From: Gammaproteobacteria bacterium
GTDB lineage: Bacteria; Pseudomonadota; Gammaproteobacteria; SZUA-229
Direction: 5' to 3'
Assembly: GCA_023136715.1 (NCBI GenBank)
Contig: JAGLQT010000198.1
Coordinates: 1 to 5,050, forward strand
DNA: 5,050 bases
Shown piece after piece: positions 1-5,050 of this stretch. Positions within the stretch are counted from its first letter, which is position 1, and each line of letters starts with the position of its first letter. The position numbers and the translations under genes were made by a program. Under the pieces are notes generated by a model. The model was given only the letters and a program-made list of their open reading frames with translations. It was not told the origin of the DNA and made no database searches.

Positions 1-153
1 AATGACAAGGGTTGTGATTGCGCCGAAGAAAACCGGTCTGTAGAGTTTTATTTAAACAGCAGTGCCGAAGAGCTACACCAGACCAAAAAATGCGCAGCCA
101 GTTGCTGCGGAGATGAAGGTGTACTATTGAAAAAATACGAAATGTCACAATAA
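1..153 (+). CDS. C-terminal fragment of a Cys-rich protein, function unknown
   Basis: The first frame is open from base 1 to a TAA at 151-153, giving 50 residues of a protein whose start lies outside the window. The fragment is acidic and unusually rich in cysteine: C5 and C7 (GCDCAEE) near the visible start, then C31, C35 and C36 (KKCAASCCGDEG), followed by a short tail ending KKYEMSQ. Such clustering could mean metal or Fe-S binding or disulfide chemistry, but I do not recognise the family and assign no function. It ends 48 bp before yggX on the same strand with no obvious terminator between them, so the two may be co-transcribed. Reality of the reading frame is supported by its amino-acid composition and by its stop lying just ahead of the next gene's ribosome-binding site; similarity evidence is lacking. 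Confidence 0.6.
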   Translation, partial: NDKGCDCAEENRSVEFYLNSSAEELHQTKKCAASCCGDEGVLLKKYEMSQ

Positions 154-201
154 ACGAATTTAGAATATTGAATATAGAGCATAAGCAATAAGAGGTCCGT
201 A

Positions 202-483
202 ATGAGCAGAACAGTACAGTGTGTAGTATTAAAAGCAGAGTCCGAAGGTCTGGATGCCCCTACTTATCCGGGTGAAATTGGAATACGTATTTATGAAAAT
301 GTATCCAAAGAAGGCTGGACACAATGGCTGACTCGTTTATCCGCCATCATCAATGAAAATGGTTTAAACACCGCTGATGTGAAGAGCGTTGAATTAATTG
401 AAAAACACATGGTGGGTTTCTTCTTTGAAGAAGGCGACTATGGACATGCACCAGCAGGCTTCCAGGTTGGCGGTGGAAAGTAA
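202..483 (+). CDS. yggX: Probable Fe(2+)-trafficking protein YggX
   Basis: This 93-residue protein matches the small YggX family (usually about 90 residues), cytoplasmic proteins linked to iron trafficking and to protecting Fe-S clusters from oxidative damage. Visible hallmarks are the N-terminal MSRTVQC with the conserved Cys7, the segment EGLDAPTYPGEIGIRIYENVSKEGW, the following QW, IINENGL, and the C-terminal MVGFFFEEG that corresponds to the family's M..FLF/FFFG motif. The usual QTMLINE stretch is diverged to LSAIINE, and the tail ends in a glycine-rich GFQVGGGK not typical of the Escherichia coli protein. The ATG at 202 is supported by an AGAGGT ribosome-binding site at 191-196. In enterobacteria yggX follows mutY; here the upstream fragment is not recognisable as MutY. 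A strong terminator lies 15 bp after the stop, so this is the last gene of its transcript. Confidence 0.9.
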   Translation: MSRTVQCVVLKAESEGLDAPTYPGEIGIRIYENVSKEGWTQWLTRLSAIINENGLNTADVKSVELIEKHMVGFFFEEGDYGHAPAGFQVGGGK

Positions 484-498
484 TACTGACGTTATAAT

Positions 499-532
499 AA
501 ATAAAGGCCGCTTATGCGGCCTTTATTTTTTT
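499..532 (+). terminator. Rho-independent terminator after yggX
   Basis: A 13-bp perfect inverted repeat (499-511 with 516-528) has a GGCCGC/GCGGCC core and a TTAT loop at 512-515. The 3' arm runs into a T-rich tract ending at 532. Because AT pairs flank the GC core, with A residues on the 5' side, the element could also terminate transcription from the opposite strand. Confidence 0.92.
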
Positions 533-538
533 AAAATC

Positions 539-553
539 AAATAGATTCTATTT
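539..553. promoter_or_regulatory. 15-bp perfect palindrome, candidate operator of the AhpD-like gene
   Basis: The sequence AAATAGATTCTATTT is a perfect dyad with 7-bp arms (539-545 and 547-553) around a single central T. It lies in the gap between the yggX terminator and the AhpD-like gene, 30 bp before that gene's ATG, with no U-tract after it, so an operator is likelier than a terminator. The ATAG and CTAT elements recall OxyR half-motifs, but they are 3 bp apart rather than the 7 bp of the OxyR consensus. The regulator is unknown. Confidence 0.4.
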
Positions 554-583
554 CATTAACTTGATCACCGTTTTATAAATATC

Positions 584-1141
584 ATGACAAATGAAAACAT
601 CGCGCAATTTATGAAAAAAGCCAGCAAGTATGGTTTGCAGGAATTCCTGGAGATCATGGGTGAGCTTTCACAGGAGAGTACAAAGAAAGGATTATTATCC
701 CGATTGCATAAGGAGCTGATAACGCTTGGACTTGCTTTGTATAAAAACTGTCAACGATGTATTTCTATACATACTCTTGCCGCTACAAAACTTGAAGCGA
801 CAGACGTGCAATTTAGCCTGGTTAAAAAAATTATATTTTTTATGAACGCGACGCCTCATGGTGGCAGTGAACTATGGGGTGACTGGAAAGCAAACTGGAA
901 CGATTACAGCTATTCTAAAGTGAACGAAAGGCGGCAGCTTCGGGAAATGGTTGCACTAGCAATTGCCATAGTTATGCAGCATGAGAAACAGATTGAGCTG
1001 CATATGAACGCGGCATTAGATGTGGGTGTTTCAATCGAACAGATATTTGAGATTGTTCCATTAGTGATGTTGATGGATGGTGCACCGACGCTTTCGCAAG
1101 TACCTAAGATTGTTGCCTGTTATGAGGAATATTGTGGCTAA
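584..1141 (+). CDS. AhpD-like / carboxymuconolactone decarboxylase family protein, two-lobed
   Basis: This 185-residue, mostly helical protein belongs to the AhpD-like/CMD superfamily (PF02627 type). Residues 44-63 carry the full signature E44-x11-C56-x2-C59-x3-H63 (CQRCISIH), the redox-active thiol pair and proton-relay residues that AhpD-type proteins use in peroxide or alkylhydroperoxidase chemistry. A second lobe follows the same spacing, E121-x11-H133-x2-Q136-x3-H140, then the typical AALDVGVS.EQIFEIVPLV helix pair, but both cysteines are replaced by H133 and Q136. The protein therefore looks like a tandem duplication with one catalytic and one degenerate half. A Trp-rich linker (residues 98-105) joins the lobes. 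The ATG at 584 has no clear Shine-Dalgarno sequence; M10 (ATG at 611) is an alternative start with no better support. No partner AhpC or peroxidase gene is visible in the window. The family is confident; the substrate is not known. Confidence 0.85.
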   Translation: MTNENIAQFMKKASKYGLQEFLEIMGELSQESTKKGLLSRLHKELITLGLALYKNCQRCISIHTLAATKLEATDVQFSLVKKIIFFMNATPHGGSELWGDWKANWNDYSYSKVNERRQLREMVALAIAIVMQHEKQIELHMNAALDVGVSIEQIFEIVPLVMLMDGAPTLSQVPKIVACYEEYCG

Positions 1142-1209
1142 AAGGAATATCTGCTTTCAACCCAAGACGGATATTTAGTAAGTCCTAATGCAATGTCTAA
1201 TAAAGTCAT

Positions 1210-1225
1210 TACTACAAAAATAGTA
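1210..1225. repeat. Small inverted repeat upstream of the kinase gene
   Basis: TACTA and TAGTA (1210-1214 and 1221-1225) form a 5-bp dyad around CAAAAA. It lies in the 200-bp gap between the AhpD-like gene and the kinase. It could be a regulatory site, but a dyad this short is common by chance in AT-rich DNA. I could not identify a convincing -35/-10 promoter pair in this gap; TACAAT at 1237-1242 is the best -10-like match and it has no good -35 partner. Confidence 0.2.
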
Positions 1226-1297
1226 GGCGGATGTTGCTACAATTACAGTGTATTGTATTTCTCTTAATAGCCACACAAATTACAGATAGTATTTATT

Positions 1298-1345
1298 ATG
1301 CTTAGTAGAATTATTTTTTGTGCTACCTGGACTATTTGTGCATGA
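1298..1345 (+). CDS. Possible 15-codon leader ORF overlapping the kinase start
   Basis: An ATG at 1298 opens a short frame encoding MLSRIIFCATWTICA. Its TGA (1343-1345) overlaps the ATG at 1342 of the kinase in an ATGA arrangement typical of translational coupling. The kinase ATG has no Shine-Dalgarno sequence of its own, so reinitiation after this leader is conceivable. The leader has no strong ribosome-binding site either, and a short ORF like this can arise by chance, so this is only a candidate. Confidence 0.25.
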   Translation: MLSRIIFCATWTICA

Positions 1346-3753
1346 CAGGTACGTATGACAGCTGGCTAGTCCTACTATCACTGATACTTTCAGTCGGGGT
1401 CTCGTTTGTAGCGCTGAATCTTGCTGCGCGTGTTTATTTTGTTACCATTGATTTGTCAAAATACTGGCTCATCGGCGGTGGTATAGGAATGGGGCTGGGT
1501 ATCTGGTCAATGCATTTTGTTGGGATGCTGGCTTTTAATCTACCGATACCAGTAGCTTATGATATTCCACTGACTCTGGTTTCAATTTTATTGTCAATTC
1601 TTGCCTCTATTCTCGCACTTTTTACCGTGCGCAAAGGAAGCAACGAGATCAAATACCTTTTATTAAGCGCCTTTCTAATGGGGTCTGGAATTGCAGCTAT
1701 GCATTATACGGGCATGGCTGCAATGGATATGTTCCCACCCATCCAGTATAAATTATCACTTGTTTTTGTATCGCTTGTGATTGCCTATGTGGCTTCCTAC
1801 ATTACTTTAAAATTATCATTTAAAGCCAGCGCGGAGAAGCTAGTTATTCTGAGTGCTCGCAGATTTTTCGCCTCTGTTGTGATGGGTTTAGGCATTGCCA
1901 GCATGCACTATACGGCAATGTATGCGGCAATATTTAGCCCCGGTTCAGTATGCCGTGCCATACCAAATGGTCTTACATCTGGAACCATATCTCTTTTTGT
2001 AGTGCTGGGTGTTGTCATCATTCTTCTGTTTACTTTTCTGATTCTTGTCTTTGAGCTCAAATTATCTGAAAAAGACAGAAACCTGCTGGAAACTCTGAAG
2101 CTACATAATGAAGAATTGTTAATTCGTTCGAATAAACTCGCCCAGAAGATGACTGATGAGTTACGTGAAAGTGCCAGAAAGGATCGCTTGCTGGCAACCA
2201 TTGCTGAACAGTCTGCCGATGCCATTATAACCCGGGACATGGATGGCATGATATTGAGCTCAAATCTGGCAGCTGAACAGATGTTCGGTTATTTGAGTAA
2301 AGATATTGTAGGGGCATGCACTGAAATTTTCTGTGTTGATAAAGATTGTTTCTACGCAAAGAATCCTGAATATGAATCACAACCATATGAAACAACACGC
2401 AAGTATGAAATAAAACTAAAAACAGAAGATGGACGAGAAATCGATGTTCTATCTCATGTCAGTCCCCTTCTGAATAGTGAAAATGAGCTTATTGGTGAAA
2501 TCAGTATTCTGCGCGATATTACCGAAAGCAAACGAGCAGAAGAAGAGCGCAAACGCCTACAACATGAACTCCAGCAGGCACACAAGATGGAGGCTCTTGG
2601 TAATCTCACTGGTGGTATTGCACACGACTTTAACAACCTGCTCGGCGTAATAATGGGTTACTCAGAAATTCTGCAGGATAAGTTAAGCAACGACCCCAAA
2701 GTCGGTAAGTATGTGGACGAAATATACCGAGCTGGCGAACGCGGAAGCAAACTCACTGCAAAGCTACTGGCCTTTTCACGAAATGAGAGGATTTCTGCTG
2801 AGGTAGTCGATATAAATACAGTACTCAAGGATCAACAGCATTTGCTGGAAAAGACTCTCACTGTGCATATTAAATTGATCATTAAAACCAATGAGAAACT
2901 CTGGCCTGTATGTATAGACAAGGCGAGTTTGGAAGATGCTATCCTCAATATGAGTATCAATGCACTGCACGCCATGTCAACTGGTGGAAGCTTTATATTA
3001 GATACGCGAAACGAGCATCTGGGAATTACAAAGGCTCAGCAGATAGATATTGAACCAGGAGACTATGTGTTGCTGTCATTGACCGATACCGGTACAGGTA
3101 TGGATGAAGTAACTCTGCAACAAATATTCGATCCTTTTTTCTCCACCAAAGACGGTATGGGAACCGGTCTGGGGATGAGCCAGGTCTATGGTTTTGTAAA
3201 GCAGTCTCAAGGCACAATTCGCATCAAGTCTGAACCAGGACATGGTACTCAAATCACTATCTATTTGCCTCGTTACATTGAGCACAGGACTACTGCTTTA
3301 GAACAGGAAATAACGGCTCCAGTAGAAATAGCTGCTGGTAATGAAACTATACTGGTGGTGGAAGATGAGGTGGCCTTGCTTGAATTAGCCGAGGAAATTC
3401 TTGCTACACATGGTTATCGGGTGCTATGTGCAGAAGGAGGAACGCAGGCACTGGAAATACTCAAAACTGAAACAGTTGATCTGTTGTTAACGGATGTGAT
3501 TATGCCAGGTATGGATGGTTATCAATTAGCAACAAAAGTTGAAGAACTTTATCCGGATATCAAAATCCAGATGGTCAGTGGTTTTAGTGATGATTACCAT
3601 GTGGATCAACCTAATGAGGAGCTGTACCATCAGCAACTGCAAAAACCTATCAGTTCAGCTGTTCTGTTACAGAGAATAAGAAATCTATTGGATGAGAAAG
3701 TCGGACAAGCACACGACCTTGTAACCAAAGCGTCTGACGAGTTAAAATATTAA
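1342..3753 (+). CDS. MHYT-domain hybrid sensor histidine kinase (MHYT-PAS-HisKA-HATPase-REC)
   Basis: This 803-residue inner-membrane hybrid kinase senses a signal, autophosphorylates and passes phosphate to its own receiver. Residues 8-238 form a seven-helix MHYT domain with three motif copies: SMHFVGM near 57, AMHYTGM near 120 and SMHYTAM near 188. MHYT domains are proposed to bind copper and sense O2, CO or NO. A charged helical linker follows, then a PAS domain (about 287-397) with three cysteines (C326, C331, C336). HisKA has the phospho-acceptor H428 in GGIAHDFNNLLG. The ATPase domain shows the N-box (N540 in MSINALHAM), DTGTGM from D582, and GMGTGLGM at 605-612. The receiver (about 671-786) has E674/D675, phospho-acceptor D718 in LLTDVIMPGMDG, S746 and K768, so all key residues are intact. 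I chose ATG 1342 because MTGTYDSWLVLLSL matches how MHYT proteins begin; an in-frame TTG at 1318 would add eight residues. No Hpt protein, second regulator or DNA-binding output is visible here. A hemerythrin remnant continues in the -1 frame. Confidence 0.9.
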   Translation: MTGTYDSWLVLLSLILSVGVSFVALNLAARVYFVTIDLSKYWLIGGGIGMGLGIWSMHFVGMLAFNLPIPVAYDIPLTLVSILLSILASILALFTVRKGSNEIKYLLLSAFLMGSGIAAMHYTGMAAMDMFPPIQYKLSLVFVSLVIAYVASYITLKLSFKASAEKLVILSARRFFASVVMGLGIASMHYTAMYAAIFSPGSVCRAIPNGLTSGTISLFVVLGVVIILLFTFLILVFELKLSEKDRNLLETLKLHNEELLIRSNKLAQKMTDELRESARKDRLLATIAEQSADAIITRDMDGMILSSNLAAEQMFGYLSKDIVGACTEIFCVDKDCFYAKNPEYESQPYETTRKYEIKLKTEDGREIDVLSHVSPLLNSENELIGEISILRDITESKRAEEERKRLQHELQQAHKMEALGNLTGGIAHDFNNLLGVIMGYSEILQDKLSNDPKVGKYVDEIYRAGERGSKLTAKLLAFSRNERISAEVVDINTVLKDQQHLLEKTLTVHIKLIIKTNEKLWPVCIDKASLEDAILNMSINALHAMSTGGSFILDTRNEHLGITKAQQIDIEPGDYVLLSLTDTGTGMDEVTLQQIFDPFFSTKDGMGTGLGMSQVYGFVKQSQGTIRIKSEPGHGTQITIYLPRYIEHRTTALEQEITAPVEIAAGNETILVVEDEVALLELAEEILATHGYRVLCAEGGTQALEILKTETVDLLLTDVIMPGMDGYQLATKVEELYPDIKIQMVSGFSDDYHVDQPNEELYHQQLQKPISSAVLLQRIRNLLDEKVGQAHDLVTKASDELKY

Positions 3754-4043
3754 GCCCTGTTGAATGGTCTGATCAATACAAAACGGGTATCCATGAAATT
3801 GATAAAGATCATAAATACCTGATGACGCTAGTTAATCGTTGCATTGATGCAATCAACTGCAGTGAGCAGAGAAAGGAAATTAAATTACTTTTAGATGACC
3901 TGCTTGATTTTTTTATAAAGTGGTTAACAGCTCACATCAAAGTTGAAGATAAGTTGATTGCCGCATACAGTAATGGGAAGGAGGAACTTATCGAGCAGTC
4001 ACTACTAAATTTAAGACTGAATAGTCAGTCTAGCAATAGCTGA
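3753..4043 (+). pseudogene. Hemerythrin-domain remnant, frameshifted off the kinase and internally deleted
   Basis: From the kinase stop codon, one frame back, the DNA encodes SPVEWSDQYKTGIHEIDKDH and continues for 96 codons to TGA 4041-4043. This is the bacteriohemerythrin N-terminal signature (W..Y..GI..ID..HK.L...VN), with helix A ligand H20. The last helix is also clear: FIKWLTAHIKVEDK, with H61 and D66 at the family's 5-residue spacing. Between them, after LLLDDLLDF, the two middle helices with the HxxxE and HxxxH ligands are missing; the domain is about 96 residues against a usual 130 or so. The frame is open only from 3738 (TGA at 3735-3737) and has no ATG, GTG or TTG before M24 at 3822, which lies inside the conserved motif, so no normal start exists. 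One extra A in AAAA at 3744-3747 would join it to the kinase. I read it as a decayed C-terminal oxygen-sensing domain of the kinase; a functional frameshift product is less likely because the di-iron site looks incomplete. Confidence 0.75.
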
Positions 4044-4112
4044 TTATTATGAGTGATTGATAACACATGCAATATTGAAATATAGAAATCCATCGGTGTG
4101 TTTATATCAAAA

Positions 4113-5050
4113 TTATTCTGGTCGAAATATTGGCGCAACCACAATCTCAAGTTGTGCAAAAGCATTCTGTAACGCTTCGGTAACTTCCTGCTGTGTTTCA
4201 GCACGTGCAAAAATGTAACCGGGATACTGATTACCTTCGGGCAGTGGAACAAGTTCATTACCTTCACGAATAATTATATCGACACTTTCTATGTGTTTAA
4301 TATTTCCTGCTTTGCTTAAACCTTCAACACGTCGAAGGATACCGCCTTGTTTAATTGGCATCATCATTACGCCCCGGTAACCTTCATCCTTGTTTATTTC
4401 GTAATCTTTATTCATAGCCAGGGCGATAGTGAGTTCTTCGATGTTAAATCCGTTGTCGCTGTCGAGTGTGCGGGCGCAGTCGCCACCGATGGTGCGGCTG
4501 GCGACTTCGAGTATCCATGGCTTATTATTTTGGTCGATGCGTAATTCTGCATGGATGGGCCCGGTTTTTAATCCGTAAATATCGCAGGCCTGTTGTACTG
4601 TTTGTTTGATGTTCTCCTGAATGTCGTTATTTAATTGCGATGGTGTGACGTAAATGGTTTCTTCGAAGTAGGGGCCGGTGAGTGGTTCAGGTTTGTCGAA
4701 GATGGTGAGTGTGTTGAGTTCACCATTTTTTAAATAACCTTCGTAAGCGATTTCGATGCCGTCAATATAATCTTCTACCAGTACGTGCGTGCGTTCAAAT
4801 TCATCGTTAGCGTGTTCGATGATTTTTTTGATGCGTGAGCAGGCTTCGATAAATTCCCTTTCATTGTTAGCGCGAATTACCCCACGACTGGCAGACAGGC
4901 TTAAGGGTTTAATCACGCAAGGCCAGGACAGGCCTGCCATTTGCTTTTCGACAGGGTTGCTCAAATCGATCAGGCAGTGAATAGGTACCGGTGCACCACC
5001 GAGTGAAAGATTTACCCGTGCCAGGTCTTTTCGGCTGGAGATTTGTGCGG
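4113..5050 (-). CDS. ATP-grasp ligase, L-amino-acid-ligase-like (N-terminus outside window)
   Basis: The frame is open from the window edge (first full codon at 5048-5046) to TAA at 4115-4113, giving the last 311 residues of a protein that probably has about 400. It is an ATP-grasp enzyme, which activates a carboxylate as acyl-phosphate and joins it to an amine or thiol. Visible parts, numbered from the edge: RKDLARVNLSLGGAPVP at 6-22, typical of the start of the ATP-grasp fold; the nucleotide-binding PCVIKPLSLSASRGVI with K47; VLVEDYIDGIEIAYEG at about 89-104; and the metal-binding GPIHAELRI (E168) and WILEVASRTIGG (E181, R185). The C-terminal GVMMMPIKQGGILRRVEG and LVPLPEGNQYPGYIFARAET resemble the C-terminal domain of L-amino-acid ligases (LAL_C2 type). 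The substrate cannot be told from sequence. The gene converges on the hemerythrin remnant with a 69-bp gap and no clear terminator. A TTG at 4964 is not the start, since conserved sequence continues upstream. Confidence 0.88.
   Translation of the reverse strand, partial: AQISSRKDLARVNLSLGGAPVPIHCLIDLSNPVEKQMAGLSWPCVIKPLSLSASRGVIRANNEREFIEACSRIKKIIEHANDEFERTHVLVEDYIDGIEIAYEGYLKNGELNTLTIFDKPEPLTGPYFEETIYVTPSQLNNDIQENIKQTVQQACDIYGLKTGPIHAELRIDQNNKPWILEVASRTIGGDCARTLDSDNGFNIEELTIALAMNKDYEINKDEGYRGVMMMPIKQGGILRRVEGLSKAGNIKHIESVDIIIREGNELVPLPEGNQYPGYIFARAETQQEVTEALQNAFAQLEIVVAPIFRPE

Noticed and set aside
541..551. OxyR binding site upstream of the AhpD-like gene
   Set aside because: ATAG and CTAT are separated by 3 bp rather than 7, and there is no second motif pair.
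574..590. TATAAA at 574-579 as a -10 box giving a leaderless AhpD-like transcript
   Set aside because: The predicted transcription start would fall at or after the ATG at 584, and there is no -35 match at a suitable distance.
1146..1175. Stem-loop after the AhpD-like gene as a terminator
   Set aside because: An 8-bp AT-rich stem with a G-U pair (1146-1153 with 1168-1175) has a 14-nt loop and no T-tract after it, so it is too weak to call.
1318..1341. TTG at 1318 as the kinase start
   Set aside because: It has no ribosome-binding site, and the eight extra residues do not resemble the start of MHYT proteins; ATG 1342 fits better. It cannot be fully excluded.
1908..3285. Several open frames on the minus strand across the kinase gene
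   Set aside because: Their translations are low-complexity or Arg/Ser-rich with no recognisable domain, and they lie wholly within the well-supported kinase gene; they are shadows of it.
3822..4043. A 73-residue protein starting at the ATG at 3822
   Set aside because: The conserved hemerythrin motif (EWSDQY, GIHEID, H20) lies upstream of this ATG in the same frame, so the ATG is an internal Met and not the original start.
4064..4103. Bidirectional terminator between the convergent genes
   Set aside because: AACACA and TGTGTT pair across a loop of about 30 nt, and the inner ATATTGAAATAT hairpin is weak; there is no GC-rich stem or proper T-tract.
4113..4964. Complete ATP-grasp gene starting at 4964
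   Set aside because: The codon there is TTG, and the frame continues to the window edge with sequence typical of the family (LSLGGAPVP). The gene is truncated by the window.

Overview
The window looks like chromosomal DNA of a moderately AT-rich gammaproteobacterium. This placement is an inference from the YggX homologue, the style of the hybrid kinase and the ATP-grasp protein; no rRNA or other firm taxonomic marker is present. I see no insertion sequence, tRNA, CRISPR array or phage gene.

Layout on the + strand: (1) the last 50 codons of a Cys-rich protein of unknown function (1-153); (2) yggX, an iron-trafficking / oxidative-damage-protection protein (202-483), closed by a strong Rho-independent terminator (499-532); (3) a perfect 15-bp palindrome (539-553) upstream of a two-lobed AhpD-like / carboxymuconolactone-decarboxylase-family protein (584-1141), whose first lobe keeps the redox CxxCxxxH motif and whose second lobe has lost both cysteines; (4) a 200-bp gap with a small AT-rich dyad and a possible 15-codon leader ORF whose stop overlaps the next start; (5) a large MHYT-PAS-HisKA-HATPase-REC hybrid histidine kinase (1342-3753); (6) directly after it, in the -1 frame, a hemerythrin-domain remnant (3753-4043). 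On the - strand, convergent with all of this, lies an ATP-grasp ligase resembling L-amino-acid ligases (4113-5050), whose N-terminus is outside the window.

The main discovery is at the kinase/hemerythrin junction. The conserved hemerythrin N-terminus begins right at the kinase stop codon, one frame back, and has no ATG, GTG or TTG start. Adding one A to the AAAA run at 3744-3747 would fuse the two reading frames. The hemerythrin also appears to lack its middle two helices (the HxxxE and HxxxH iron ligands). The simplest reading is a kinase that once carried a C-terminal hemerythrin oxygen-sensing domain, which then decayed by a frameshift and an internal deletion. Programmed slippage or a sequencing error at the A run are alternatives for the frameshift.

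Functionally, the + strand genes share a loose oxygen/redox/iron theme: YggX (iron and oxidative damage), the AhpD-like protein (thiol peroxidase-type chemistry), and the MHYT kinase with its hemerythrin remnant (proposed diatomic-gas sensing). They are not one operon: a terminator follows yggX and a 200-bp gap precedes the kinase. The thematic link is an inference.
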